Below, in pieces: positions 8,897 through 18,202 of a DNA stretch of 64,000 nucleotides. The DNA is from Rariloculus sp963665575 (lineage in GTDB: Bacteria; Pseudomonadota; Gammaproteobacteria; Steroidobacterales; Rariloculaceae). Within the stretch, counting starts at the first letter, position 1, and each line of letters begins with the position of its first letter. The notes under the pieces are model-generated. The model searched no databases. It was not told the origin of the DNA and was given only the letters and a program-made list of their open reading frames with translations. The DNA lies in the NCBI GenBank assembly GCA_963665575.2, contig CAXXDW010000009.1:1-64000 (forward strand). Reading direction: 5' to 3'. Position numbers and translations under genes: made by a program.

Positions 8897-9503
8897 AAAT
8901 CGTTTCCCTGAAGGTCACCAGCATCGAGGCGGTCGCGCCCCAGATCCGGTGCCTGCCGTAGTTGAGTTCATAGACCCTGAAGCAGCTGCCGAATCGTTGC
9001 CTGTAACTGACCTCGAAATTCGCGCCGTCGAGCACGTAGACCAGCGGCACCTCGAATGTTTCGCTGACTTCGGACGGATCAGCCTGCGGCTGGAAGTCGC
9101 CCGCAATGAACCCGACCACGGGCGTCACACTGAAGCCCGTACCGGTCGCGTGCAGATCGAGACACCCCGCCACCGCAACATCGCGCGGATCGAGGCGAAC
9201 CTCTTCCCAGGCCTCGCGCAATGCCGCATCCACGGGGCTTTCGCCGGAGTCCGCGATTCGTCCTCCGGGAAAACTGATCTGGCCGGGATGGTGGGTCAGA
9301 TGCGTCGCGCGTTCGGTAAACAGAACCTGCAGACCCTCGCGCCGCTCGATCAGACCGAGCAGCACGGCAGCCTGCCGGGTCGTTTGATCCATGAGCGCAA
9401 GCAGTTCGGCGGAGACCTCGCCGACGACATTGGCGAGCATTCGTTCACGCGAGGTATCCAGCGGCTGCCGGCCGGCCAGACGCTGTTCGATCAGGGCGCG
9501 CAC
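8874..9503 (-). CDS. NUDIX hydrolase, CoA pyrophosphatase (NudL/YeaB type)
   Basis: Probably cleaves coenzyme A and acyl-CoAs to phosphopantetheine species and 3',5'-ADP. The 209-residue protein has the UPF0035 motif LTHHPGQISFPGGR immediately before the Nudix box G-x5-E-x7-REUxEE (GGRIADSGES ... LREAWEEVRL). The Gly near the box end is Arg, a tolerated position. The length agrees with E. coli NudL. The GTG start (9503) has only a distant GAGGA. It lies just beyond a remnant copy of the fumC 3' end and upstream of mazG on the same strand. Confidence 0.88.
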   Translation of the reverse strand: MRALIEQRLAGRQPLDTSRERMLANVVGEVSAELLALMDQTTRQAAVLLGLIERREGLQVLFTERATHLTHHPGQISFPGGRIADSGESPVDAALREAWEEVRLDPRDVAVAGCLDLHATGTGFSVTPVVGFIAGDFQPQADPSEVSETFEVPLVYVLDGANFEVSYRQRFGSCFRVYELNYGRHRIWGATASMLVTFRETICEDESIG

Positions 9504-9509
9504 GTGGAC

Positions 9510-9619
9510 GCCGTCATTCCTCGATGCCGCCCCGCGTTAGACCGGACAATGCGCGCCAAACCATGATTCGCCGCTTCGCAGGCGCCGTCATTCCTTGATG
9601 CCGCCCCGCGTCAACCCGG
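9510..9619 (-). repeat. Imperfect direct duplication of the fumC 3' end
   Basis: A 36-base segment at 9584-9619, holding the last codons and stop of fumC, is repeated at 9510-9545 with four differences. On the minus strand the extra copy reads GLTRGGIEE-stop where fumC reads GLTRGGIKE-stop. Gly and Leu use different codons and only one residue changes. The extra copy ends a possible 16-codon ORF starting at 9564. The 74-base offset and mostly silent differences suggest a relic of a diverged second fumC allele. Confidence 0.7.
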
Positions 9620-10973
9620 CCGGATCGAGCAGCCTGTCGAGCTGCTCGTCATCGAGATCCGTTTTCTCGGCCGCAACCTCCCGGATGGACCGGCCTTGCG
9701 CGTACGCCTGCTTCGCGATGGCAGCGCCCTTCTCGTAACCGATGATCGGGTTGAGCGCGGTCACGAGGATCGGATTGCGCTGGAGCGCATCCGTCAGCCG
9801 GCCCTCATTGACCGTGAACCCCTCGATCGCCGTGTCGGCGAGCGAGCGGGATGCGTTCGCGAGCAGTTCGATGCTCTGCAGCAGCTTGTGCGCGACGAGC
9901 GGCAGCATCACGTTCAACTGGAAGTTGCCCGACTGGCCCGCGACCGTGATCGCCGCGTCGTTGCCGATCACCTGGGCGGCAACCATGGCGCACGCTTCGG
10001 GTATCACGGGATTGACCTTGCCCGGCATGATGCTGCTACCCGGTTGCAGTGCCGGCAACGCAATCTCGCCGAGACCGGCCAGCGGACCGCTGTTCATCCA
10101 GCGCAGATCGTTGGCGATCTTCATGAGGCTCACGGCGGTCGTCTTCAGTTGTCCCGACAGTTCCACGGCCGTGTCCTGGCTGGCGAGCGCTTCGAAGTAG
10201 CTGTCTGCCGGCCGAAAGGCGATCCCCGTGCGCGATGCAAGTTCCGCCGAGAACCTTACGCCGAATTCCGGATGCGCGTTGATCCCGGTACCGACTGCCG
10301 TGCCGCCTTGCGCAATCGCGGAAAGCCTTGGCAGCACGCTCGCGATTCGATGGTAATCGGTGCGAATCTGGGTGGCCCAGCCGCCGAGTTCCTGATCGAA
10401 CCGTACAGGCATCGCGTCCATGAGGTGCGTACGGCCCGTCTTGACGACCTCGCGCAACGCCTCGGCTTTCGACTCGATGATGTCGCCAAGGTGCTTGAGC
10501 GCCGGCAGCAGGTGCTCCGTGAGTTCGAGCGCGGCGCTCAGGTGGATCGCCGTCGGAATCACGTCGTTGCTGCTCTGGGACATGTTGACGTGATCGTTGG
10601 GATGAACAGTGCGTCGGAGCGAGCGGGAAGCCAGCCGGGCGATCACCTCGTTGGCGTTCATGTTTGAACTCGTGCCGGAACCGGTTTGAAACACGTCGAC
10701 GGGAAAATGCTCGTAGTGTCGGCCGTCGGCAACCTCAAGTGCTGCCGCCCGGATCGCCCCGGCGATTTCATCGGGCAACAGGCCAAGTTCCCGGTTGGTC
10801 CCTGCAGCCGCCCACTTGATCAGCCCGAGACCACGGATGAAGCTTCGCGGCATCGCCAGGCCACTGATCCTGAAGTTATTTACGGCCCTTTGCGTCTGCG
10901 CGCCCCACAAGGCGTCGGCGGGCACTTCCAGTTCCCCCATGCTGTCGCGCTCGATGCGGTGCTCGCTGGCCAT
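9588..10973 (-). CDS. fumC: Fumarate hydratase, class II
   Basis: Oxygen-stable, iron-free fumarase of the TCA cycle converting fumarate to malate. The 461-residue protein matches the family length and carries the lyase signature GSSIMPGKVNP. It also has TGSGTSSNMNANEV, NMSQSSNDVIPTA, KTGRTHLMDAMP and GGTAVGTG, which make up the active-site regions. Start 10973 (MASEHRIERDSMGEL) has AGGAG seven bases upstream and matches the family N-terminus, so the long in-frame upstream extension is discarded. It diverges from purB, with about 70 bases between the start codons. Confidence 0.96.
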   Translation of the reverse strand: MASEHRIERDSMGELEVPADALWGAQTQRAVNNFRISGLAMPRSFIRGLGLIKWAAAGTNRELGLLPDEIAGAIRAAALEVADGRHYEHFPVDVFQTGSGTSSNMNANEVIARLASRSLRRTVHPNDHVNMSQSSNDVIPTAIHLSAALELTEHLLPALKHLGDIIESKAEALREVVKTGRTHLMDAMPVRFDQELGGWATQIRTDYHRIASVLPRLSAIAQGGTAVGTGINAHPEFGVRFSAELASRTGIAFRPADSYFEALASQDTAVELSGQLKTTAVSLMKIANDLRWMNSGPLAGLGEIALPALQPGSSIMPGKVNPVIPEACAMVAAQVIGNDAAITVAGQSGNFQLNVMLPLVAHKLLQSIELLANASRSLADTAIEGFTVNEGRLTDALQRNPILVTALNPIIGYEKGAAIAKQAYAQGRSIREVAAEKTDLDDEQLDRLLDPAGLTRGGIKE

Positions 10974-11044
10974 CCGGTGCTCCTGAACTGATCGAGCGTG
11001 TATGATGCGCACTCCGCTATCGCTTGTATAGGCCGCGCAGCGCC

Positions 11045-12415
11045 GTGGACCCGACGACCCTGACCGCCCTCTCCCCGCTCGACGGACGGTACGCGGCCAA
11101 GGCCGATCCACTTCGCGATTATCTGTCCGAATACGCCCTGATCCGCTACCGGACAACCGTCGAGGTTCGCTGGCTGCAGCACCTGGCCGCAGAAAAAAGC
11201 ATCGTCGAACTTGAACCGTTCGAGCCCGCAGTCAATGACGCCTTGAACGCGCTTGTCGACGGGTTCAGCCGGGACGATGCAAGCCGGGTCAAGGCGCTCG
11301 AGGCGACGACCAACCATGACGTCAAGGCTGTCGAGTACCTTCTGCGGGAGAAGCTCGGCGACCATTTGGCCATCAAGCACAACGTCCCGGCCTTCATACA
11401 CTTCGCTTGCACCTCCGAGGACATCAACAACGTCGCCTACGCACTCATGCTGCGAGACACGCGGATGAACGTGATCGTGCCCACGATCGAAGCCCTGATC
11501 TCGGACTTGAGAACCCTTGCCCTGAAGTGCGCCGATGTGCCGATGCTCGCTCGAACCCACGGTCAGGCGGCTACCCCGACGACTCTGGGCAAGGAAATCG
11601 CCAACTTCGCGGCCAGGTTCGACCGGCAACGCGCGCAATTTGCCGATACGCCCATCTTCGGCAAGTTCAACGGCGCCGTCGGCAATTACAACGCCCATCT
11701 GGCGGCCTATCCCGAGGCGGACTGGGAGGCCGTGAGCGAGCGATTCCTCGCTTCTCTGGAGCTTCAGCACACCCGCTACACAACGCAGATTGAGCCCCAC
11801 GACTGGATTGCCGAGTACTGCCAATGCCTGATGCGCCTGAATACGATTGCGATCGATCTTTGCCGCGACCTCTGGGGCTACGTCAGCCTCGACTACTTCC
11901 GGCAACGTGCGCTCGAACACGAAACAGGCTCCTCCACAATGCCGCACAAGGTCAATCCGATCGATCTGGAGAATGCCGAAGGCAATGCGGGACTCGCCAA
12001 TGCCGTGCTCGGCTTCCTGGCGGAGAAGCTGCCGATTTCCCGCTGGCAACGGGATCTGACGGACTCCACGACGCTCAGGAATCTGGGAGTCGGCCTTGGC
12101 CACAGTCTGCTCGCAGTCGAGTCGTGCCGGCGCGGCGTCGGCAAGCTCGATGTCGACAGGACAGCCATCGCCAGGGATCTCGATCCGGCCTGGGAAGTGC
12201 TGGCCGAGGCGGTTCAGACCGTCATGCGCCGCCACGGCGTGACCGACGCCTATGAACAGCTCAAGCAATTGACGCGTGGGCGGCGCATGACCCGCGAAGT
12301 ACTGCACGATTTCATCGATGCGGTCGACCTGCCGGCGGAGACTCGTGAACGGCTCAAGGCGCTGACGCCGGCAGACTATACGGGCCTCGCGAGAAATCTC
12401 GCCAAGCGAGTCTGA
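11045..12415 (+). CDS. purB: Adenylosuccinate lyase
   Basis: Acts twice in purine synthesis, splitting fumarate from SAICAR and from adenylosuccinate. The 456-residue protein shows TALSPLDGRYA at the N-terminus, KALEATTNHDVKAVEYLL, FACTSEDINN, LARTHGQAATPTTLG and the superfamily signature GSSTMPHKVNPIDLENAEGN. GTG 11045 (MDPTTLTALSP) matches the E. coli PurB N-terminus. A TTG 21 bases upstream is in frame but has no support. No good ribosome site is visible. Its neighbour across the shared promoter region, fumC, encodes a homologous lyase and consumes the fumarate released here. Confidence 0.95.
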   Translation: MDPTTLTALSPLDGRYAAKADPLRDYLSEYALIRYRTTVEVRWLQHLAAEKSIVELEPFEPAVNDALNALVDGFSRDDASRVKALEATTNHDVKAVEYLLREKLGDHLAIKHNVPAFIHFACTSEDINNVAYALMLRDTRMNVIVPTIEALISDLRTLALKCADVPMLARTHGQAATPTTLGKEIANFAARFDRQRAQFADTPIFGKFNGAVGNYNAHLAAYPEADWEAVSERFLASLELQHTRYTTQIEPHDWIAEYCQCLMRLNTIAIDLCRDLWGYVSLDYFRQRALEHETGSSTMPHKVNPIDLENAEGNAGLANAVLGFLAEKLPISRWQRDLTDSTTLRNLGVGLGHSLLAVESCRRGVGKLDVDRTAIARDLDPAWEVLAEAVQTVMRRHGVTDAYEQLKQLTRGRRMTREVLHDFIDAVDLPAETRERLKALTPADYTGLARNLAKRV

Positions 12416-12499
12416 ATCACGCCACGCGCCGGCGTGCAGTTCGTCGAGGCGGTCCGTTCCCGCCGGCACGCGCGCTGGGGCCAGCGCAACGAAGTTTCC

Positions 12500-12505
12500 T
12501 ATAAT
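12500..12505 (+). promoter_or_regulatory. TATAAT -10 box of mnmA, close to the start codon
   Basis: A perfect TATAAT lies nine bases before the mnmA ATG at 12515. Transcription would begin about three bases before the ATG, giving an almost leaderless message. No recognisable -35 box was found. Confidence 0.5.
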
Positions 12506-12514
12506 TTCAGGGTC

Positions 12515-13630
12515 ATGAGCACCAGGCCTTCAGTCATCGTCGCGCTCTCCGGTGGGGTCGACTCGGCCGTTGCCGCGCTGCTGCTCAGCGAGCGGGGCCA
12601 CGACGTGCAGTGCGTGCACATGACGAACTGGGAGGACGACGGCTATTGCAACGCGGCCCAGGATTACCAGGACGCGCGGCGAGTCTGCCGCCAGCTCGGT
12701 GTTCCGCTGCACCGCGTCAATTTCACGCGGGAGTATTCCGAACGAGTCTTTGCGCGATTTCTCGCGGAACTCGAACGCGGGCTGACGCCGAATCCCGATG
12801 TGCTGTGCAACCGCGAGATCAAGTTCGGCTTGCTTCGGTCCTGGGCGCGGCGCCTCGGAGGCGAGTTGCTCGCGACCGGCCACTATGCGCGCCTGGCCCG
12901 CAATGGCAGCGAGACGCACCTTCTCAAGGCGCGCGACGCAAACAAGGATCAGACCTATTTTCTGCACGCTGTTGATGGCGCCGACTTCGATGACGTCGTG
13001 TTTCCGCTCGGCGACCTCGTCAAGAGCGAGGTTCGCGAACTCGCCCGGACAGCGCGATTGCCCGTCGCGGACAAAAAGGACAGCACGGGGATCTGCTTCA
13101 TCGGCGAGCGTCCCTTCGGTGAGTTTCTGAAACGCTACCTGCCCACGTCGCCGGGCCCGATCAGGACACTCGACGGTGAGCTGCTCGGCGAACACGACGG
13201 GCTCGCCTTTTATACGCTCGGACAGCGGCACGGCCTCGGCATCGGCGGCGTCAGGGGCCACGACGAAAAGCCCTGGTACGTGGCCGGGAAGCGGCACGAC
13301 TGCAACGAACTCGTCGTGGTCCAGGATCACGATCATCGGCGACTCGCGCACGATTACGTGCGCGCAGCCCGCGTGCACTGGCTCAATTCAGCGCCGTTGG
13401 CGCTGCGATCCGGCGGCGAGCTGCGCTGCGCGGCGAAAACCCGCTACCGACAAGCTGACCAGACCTGCACGGTGAAGAACGCCGGCGACGGCCGGGTCGA
13501 TGTCCAGTTCGATGAACCGGGACGCGCGATCACTCCGGGTCAATACATCGTGTTCTACTCGGCGGATCGCTGCCTCGGCGGCGCCACGATCTCGACCACC
13601 GAACGGCTTGCCCGGGAGCCTGCGCCGTAG
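12515..13630 (+). CDS. mnmA: tRNA-specific 2-thiouridylase MnmA
   Basis: Installs the 2-thio group of uridine 34 in tRNA-Lys, -Glu and -Gln, using ATP and relayed persulfide sulfur. The 371-residue protein has the PP-loop ALSGGVDSAVAALLL, the nucleophilic Cys in NPDVLCNREIKF and the persulfide Cys in DSTGICFIGER. It also has KDQTYFL, TLGQRHGLGIGG and a C-terminal beta domain with ITPGQYIVFY. The ATG at 12515 sits just after a TATAAT box, so the message may be nearly leaderless. An upstream in-frame start is rejected because it lies before this promoter. Confidence 0.96.
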   Translation: MSTRPSVIVALSGGVDSAVAALLLSERGHDVQCVHMTNWEDDGYCNAAQDYQDARRVCRQLGVPLHRVNFTREYSERVFARFLAELERGLTPNPDVLCNREIKFGLLRSWARRLGGELLATGHYARLARNGSETHLLKARDANKDQTYFLHAVDGADFDDVVFPLGDLVKSEVRELARTARLPVADKKDSTGICFIGERPFGEFLKRYLPTSPGPIRTLDGELLGEHDGLAFYTLGQRHGLGIGGVRGHDEKPWYVAGKRHDCNELVVVQDHDHRRLAHDYVRAARVHWLNSAPLALRSGGELRCAAKTRYRQADQTCTVKNAGDGRVDVQFDEPGRAITPGQYIVFYSADRCLGGATISTTERLAREPAP

Positions 13631-13863
13631 GAATTCACGGCTGCAGATCCACTCTCACCCGCCCTTCGACCAATCGATTTCGTCAATCATGGCTCGATAT
13701 TCTCCTCAATCGATCGACCGAAGGGACGGCGGGAGCGAATTTTCGCTTTCGCGCCCTCCTGGGGCGCAGCTTCCTGCTCGGCAACGCAGATCGTACCGCC
13801 CGCGAGACCCGTTTTGCGCCGCGTGCAGCCAGTGTCCCGCGCAGCTCCGGCCGGTCGGCGCCT

Positions 13864-13872
13864 TGCTATAAT
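13864..13872 (+). promoter_or_regulatory. Extended -10 promoter of acnA
   Basis: TTGCTATAAT contains the extended -10 element TGnTATAAT, with TATAAT at 13867-13872. It lies 36 bases before the acnA ATG, leaving room for a leader carrying GAGG. The -35 position (GCTCCG) does not match consensus, as is common for extended -10 promoters. Confidence 0.6.
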
Positions 13873-13908
13873 CGCGCACCTTCCATCGCGACCCTTGAGG
13901 TTCCCTTC

Positions 13909-16563
13909 ATGTCGGACAGTTTTGGCGCCCGCCAATCCCTGCGCGTGGGCGAAACGGACTATGACATCTACCGCCTGGACGCGGTCGGCGACGGCGTGCG
14001 GGATCTGCCGTATACGCTGAAGATCCTGCTGGAGAACCTGCTGCGTCACGAGGACGGTGAGAACGTCACGGCTGATGACATCGAGGCGCTCGCCAACTGG
14101 GACCCGGCGGCCGAGCCGAGTCAGGAGATCGCTTTCACGCCGTCGCGCGTGATCCTTCAGGATTTCACCGGCGTACCGGCCGTCGTCGATCTGGCCGCGA
14201 TGCGCGACGCGGTCGTAACGCTTGGCGGGGACCCGTCCGTGATCAATCCGCTGTCTCCGGCCGAACTCGTCATTGACCACTCCGTTCAGGTGGACGAGTT
14301 CGGCAGCGCCGGAGCACTTGCGGCGAACAATGCGATCGAATTCCAACGGAACACGGAACGCTACGCATTTCTGCGCTGGGGCCAGAATGCCTTCGAGAAC
14401 TTCCGCGTCGTGCCGCCCAACACGGGCATCGTCCACCAGGTCAATCTCGAGTGCCTGAGCCGCGTCGTCTTCGATGTCGAGCAGTCGGGCAGTCGCCTGG
14501 CCTACCCCGACACGCTCGTCGGCACGGACTCGCACACGACGATGATCAACGGGCTCGGGATTCTGGGTTGGGGCGTCGGTGGCATCGAGGCGGAGGCCGC
14601 GATGCTTGGCCAGCCGATCACAATGCTCATTCCGCAGGTCATTGGCTTCGAGCTCACCGGCCGGCTGGCCGAAGGGGCCACAGCCACCGACCTCGTGCTC
14701 ACGGTGACGGAAATGCTTCGGGCGAAAGGCGTCGTCGGCAAGTTCGTCGAGTTCTTTGGCGACGGTCTCTATGATCTTCCGCTTGCCGACAGGGCGACGC
14801 TCGGCAATATGTCACCGGAGTTCGGCAGCACCTGCGCGGTGTTTCCGATCGACATGGAAACGCTACGCTATCTCGAGCTATCCGGCCGACCGCGCGCGAG
14901 AATCAAACTCGTCGAAGGCTACGCCAAGTCCCAGGGGCTCTGGCGCGGCGCGAGAGCGCGCTACACGGATACGCTGTCACTGGACCTCGGCAGCGTGGAA
15001 CCGTGCATTTCCGGGCCGCACAGGCCCCAGCAACGCATTGCGCTTCGCGAGGCCGCAGCCACCGCAAAAGAACTTCTGGTCCGCAAGCCCGCAAGCGTTC
15101 CCGTCGAGCGCGCCAGGGAGCGATTCAGGCTCGAAGATGGCGCAGTGGTCATCGCTGCGATCACGAGCTGTACGAACACATCGAACCCGGCCGTCATGGT
15201 CGGGGCGGGCCTGCTCGCCCGCAACGCCGTTCTCAGGGGACTCAAGTCAAGGCCGTGGGTCAAGACCAGCCTGGCTCCGGGATCGAAGGTCGTTACCGAA
15301 TACCTTGCCAAATGCGGCCTGCTGGACGATCTCGCTGCACTCGGTTTCGACATCGTCGGTTACGGCTGCACGACGTGCATCGGCAACTCGGGGCCCTTGC
15401 CCGACGAGATCGCAGTCGCCGCCAGGTCCGCCGACATCCTTGCCTGCTCGGTGTTGTCGGGCAACCGGAATTTCGAGGGCCGCATCCACCCGCTCGTGAA
15501 AATGAACTTCCTGGCGTCGCCGCCGCTCGTCGTTGCCTATGCGCTCGCGGGCAATCTCAAGGCCGATCTCTACAGGGAGCCTCTCGGCAACGATGCGGAG
15601 GGGCGGCCCGTGTATCTGCGGGAGATATGGCCGACATCACGCGAGATTCACGACCTGATCCAGGCCAATGTCGACTCGGAAATGTTCCGGTCGAGCTACG
15701 CTGGTGTATTTGACGGCGACGAAAACTGGAACAGCCTCCAGATACCGGATGGTCAGACCTACGCATGGGACGCGGACTCGACCTACGTCAAGCACCCGCC
15801 CTACTTCGAAGGCATGACGCTCGACACCGACACACCCGAGGACATTGTCGGCGCACGCGTACTTGCGAGCCTCGGCGACATGGTCACGACCGACCACATT
15901 TCGCCGGCCGGCAACATCGCACGCGCCAGTCCCGCTGGCGAATATCTCCGCGAACTCGGCGTGGAACTCAAGGACTTCAATTCCTACGGCTCAAGGCGCG
16001 GCAACCACGAAGTCATGGTACGCGGCACGTTCGCGAACATCCGGTTGCGCAACCAGCTCGCACCGGGCACCGAAGGCGGCTGGACCGTGCACCAGCCGAG
16101 CGGCGAGCAAACTTCGATCTATGCCGCCGCCATGCGCTATGCGCGCGAAGCCGTGCCGCTCGTCATCCTCGCCGGCCGGGAATACGGCGCCGGATCATCG
16201 CGCGACTGGGCTGCCAAGGGCACCGCACTCCTCGGAGTCAGGGCCGTGATTGCCGTGAGCTACGAGCGCATTCACCGTTCGAACCTGATCGGCATGGGCG
16301 TCGTCCCGCTGCAGTTTCAGGACGGCGAGGATGCCGCCACGCTTGGCCTGACCGGCACCGAGCGCTTCGATATCGAGGGACTCGGCCTCGACCGCGCAAG
16401 CGAGGTCGAGGTGACCGCGACGCGGGCCGACGGCAGCCACGTTCGCTTCAGCGCGAGAGTCCGTATCGACACGCCGAAGGAGCAGGAGTATTTCGTCCAC
16501 GGCGGCATTCTGCAGTATGTGTTGCGCCAGCTTGTGACGGAGGGCGGCAGCGCCGAAACCTGA
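13909..16563 (+). CDS. acnA: Aconitate hydratase A
   Basis: TCA-cycle [4Fe-4S] enzyme isomerising citrate to isocitrate through cis-aconitate. The 884-residue protein has the AcnA/IRP1 domain order. Cluster cysteines are in ITSCTNTSNPAVM and in YGCTTCIGNSGPLP. Substrate-binding motifs include VGTDSHTTMINGLG, HVSPAGNIA-like TTDHISPAGNIA, NSYGSRRGNHEVM and the swivelling-domain loop GREYGAGSSRDWAAKG. GAGG lies about ten bases before the ATG. The gene is monocistronic and convergent with ald, with a UUCG-loop hairpin in between. Malate-side fumC is nearby but in a separate unit. Confidence 0.97.
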   Translation: MSDSFGARQSLRVGETDYDIYRLDAVGDGVRDLPYTLKILLENLLRHEDGENVTADDIEALANWDPAAEPSQEIAFTPSRVILQDFTGVPAVVDLAAMRDAVVTLGGDPSVINPLSPAELVIDHSVQVDEFGSAGALAANNAIEFQRNTERYAFLRWGQNAFENFRVVPPNTGIVHQVNLECLSRVVFDVEQSGSRLAYPDTLVGTDSHTTMINGLGILGWGVGGIEAEAAMLGQPITMLIPQVIGFELTGRLAEGATATDLVLTVTEMLRAKGVVGKFVEFFGDGLYDLPLADRATLGNMSPEFGSTCAVFPIDMETLRYLELSGRPRARIKLVEGYAKSQGLWRGARARYTDTLSLDLGSVEPCISGPHRPQQRIALREAAATAKELLVRKPASVPVERARERFRLEDGAVVIAAITSCTNTSNPAVMVGAGLLARNAVLRGLKSRPWVKTSLAPGSKVVTEYLAKCGLLDDLAALGFDIVGYGCTTCIGNSGPLPDEIAVAARSADILACSVLSGNRNFEGRIHPLVKMNFLASPPLVVAYALAGNLKADLYREPLGNDAEGRPVYLREIWPTSREIHDLIQANVDSEMFRSSYAGVFDGDENWNSLQIPDGQTYAWDADSTYVKHPPYFEGMTLDTDTPEDIVGARVLASLGDMVTTDHISPAGNIARASPAGEYLRELGVELKDFNSYGSRRGNHEVMVRGTFANIRLRNQLAPGTEGGWTVHQPSGEQTSIYAAAMRYAREAVPLVILAGREYGAGSSRDWAAKGTALLGVRAVIAVSYERIHRSNLIGMGVVPLQFQDGEDAATLGLTGTERFDIEGLGLDRASEVEVTATRADGSHVRFSARVRIDTPKEQEYFVHGGILQYVLRQLVTEGGSAET

Positions 16564-16576
16564 GCGGCTCGGGGTT

Positions 16577-16590
16577 CCGGCTTCGGCCGG
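16577..16590. terminator. UUCG-tetraloop hairpin between acnA and ald
   Basis: CCGGC-TTCG-GCCGG is a very stable 5-bp stem capped by a UUCG tetraloop, 14 bases after the acnA stop, in the gap between convergent genes. No U-run follows on either strand, so it is a plausible but not classical bidirectional terminator. Confidence 0.45.
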
Positions 16591-16646
16591 GTCGCGCCGG
16601 TGGCGGCGTTCAGACCTGCCGATGGAGGCGCGGCACAGCCTCGACG

Positions 16647-17744
16647 TTACGCAACGGCGCGAAAGTTCTCAAGGAGACCCAGCGCTTCGGCAACCGGCCG
16701 GTACGTCACCGCGCCCTCGCAGGTATTGACGCCCCTGGCGAAAAGGGGGTCCGAAAGTACTGCCGCGCGCCCGCCGTTGGCGATGCGCAGCAGGTAAGGC
16801 AGCGTCGACTGCGTCAGGCTCAGCGTCGAGGAACGCGGGTACGCCCCCGGCATGTTCGTGACGCAATAGTGCGTCACGCCGTGTTTCGTGAATACCGGAT
16901 CCGCATGCGATGTGGGCCGCGACGTCTCGACGCATCCGCCCTGATCGATACTGACGTCGACGATCACAGCGCCAGCGGGCATCCGTTCGACCATCGCTTC
17001 GGAGACGACATGCTGCGCACGAGCGCCCTTGACGAGCGTGGCACCGATCAGCATGTCGGCGCGCACCAGGCGTTTCTCCAGTTGCGCGTTATCCGACACC
17101 ACATACTCGATGCCGGTAGCGATGCTTTCGACTTCCGCCGCGCGCTCCGCCTGTTGGCCGAAAACCACGACGCGCGCACCCATGGCAGCTGCGACCCTCG
17201 CCGCGTGGCGACCCACGACGCCGTCGCCGACGATCACGACCTCGCCATGCCCCTGGCCAAGAATCTCGGCCGGCAGCGTGCCACGGCCACCGTTGAACCT
17301 TGCCAGATACCAGGCGCCCACGAGCGGCGCCATGCTGCCCGCTACGGCGCTCATCGGTGCGAGCAACGGCAACCGTCCCTGTTCGTCTTCGACTGTCTCG
17401 TAAGCCACCGCCATTGTGCGGCTTGCGAGCAGCGCCTCGGTGAGCCCGGGATCGACGCCTGCCAGATGAAAATAGGTAAAGACGATCTGACCGCCGAGGT
17501 AACGGTACTCGGCCGGCTCCGGTTCCTTGACCTTGACCACCAGTTCCGTGCCCCACGCGGCGGCAACGTCCCCGATCGCGGCGCCCGAGGCGAGGTAGTC
17601 CGCATCCGAAAAGCCCGAACCCGAACCGGCGTCAAGTTCGACCGTAACCTCATGGCCCGCTTCGACGAGCGCACGTGCTCCGTCGGGCGTCATCGCAACG
17701 CGATTCTCGTTGTCCTTGATCTCCCTGGGTACGCCTACTCTCAT
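16647..17744 (-). CDS. ald: Alanine dehydrogenase
   Basis: NAD-dependent reductive amination of pyruvate to L-alanine and the reverse. The 365-residue protein begins MRVGVPREIKDNENRVAMT. It has catalytic Lys in KVKEPEPAEY and His in FTYFHLAGV, and the Rossmann segment VVIVGDGVVGRHAARVA. In this segment GDGVVG replaces the more common GxGxxG. GAWYLARFNGGRGTLPAE replaces the family pattern around the NAD site. The start 17744 has GGAG six bases upstream. An in-frame start five codons earlier lacks one. A close alternative is the NAD(P) transhydrogenase alpha subunit, but the length and C-terminus fit alanine dehydrogenase. Confidence 0.93.
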   Translation of the reverse strand: MRVGVPREIKDNENRVAMTPDGARALVEAGHEVTVELDAGSGSGFSDADYLASGAAIGDVAAAWGTELVVKVKEPEPAEYRYLGGQIVFTYFHLAGVDPGLTEALLASRTMAVAYETVEDEQGRLPLLAPMSAVAGSMAPLVGAWYLARFNGGRGTLPAEILGQGHGEVVIVGDGVVGRHAARVAAAMGARVVVFGQQAERAAEVESIATGIEYVVSDNAQLEKRLVRADMLIGATLVKGARAQHVVSEAMVERMPAGAVIVDVSIDQGGCVETSRPTSHADPVFTKHGVTHYCVTNMPGAYPRSSTLSLTQSTLPYLLRIANGGRAAVLSDPLFARGVNTCEGAVTYRPVAEALGLLENFRAVA

Positions 17745-17869
17745 CGTGGTCTCCATCACGTTTCAACGCGTCAACCCTGAACGCAATTCCCTCAATCTAC
17801 ATAAAACCCGGGACCCTGCAGGTATCATCCGCGTTCCGAATCGGACGCATCCGTTTGCTGAGGCGACGC

Positions 17870-18202
17870 ATGGCCTTTCACCCCGTCGACCAGGCCCATT
17901 TGAAACTCGTCGAGCAGTTTGACGGCGTCGGCGAATTGCAATGGCGGGGCCGCGTGTTCCCCCGGATTCGCTATCGCATCAGCCGCTACCAGGGCATGGC
18001 GCCTGGCGGGCTGCCGGTTCCCGGTCTGCACCGCATCGAAGGCTCGGTCGACATCGCAGGGATCCCCGAAGCACCCGAAATGGCCGGACGCGAGCTCAGA
18101 TTGCGGCTCGAGGACGGGCGCAGCCTCACGGTTTCGATCGCGTCAGGCGACGGACGGGTCCTGACCGAGGGTCATGGTCCGGGGCGTTGCGGCTGTTGCT
18201 GA
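17870..18202 (+). CDS. Hypothetical protein with C-terminal Cys-Gly-Cys-Cys
   Basis: A 110-residue soluble protein I do not recognise. It reads as a beta-strand-rich domain (ELQWRGRVFPRIRYRISRY, RELRLRLEDGRSLTVSIAS) and ends GRCGCC. A GAGG ribosome site lies six bases before ATG 17870. It overlaps the start of tatD by 29 bases, or abuts it if tatD starts at 18207, so the two are likely coupled. The terminal cysteines could bind metal or form disulfides, but nothing else supports that. Confidence 0.7.
   Translation: MAFHPVDQAHLKLVEQFDGVGELQWRGRVFPRIRYRISRYQGMAPGGLPVPGLHRIEGSVDIAGIPEAPEMAGRELRLRLEDGRSLTVSIASGDGRVLTEGHGPGRCGCC

Noticed and set aside
15765..17780. A 671-codon + strand frame across the end of acnA and opposite ald
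   Set aside because: It runs out of frame through conserved acnA and antisense to ald, both of which have complete motifs. Its translation is low-complexity and Arg-rich.
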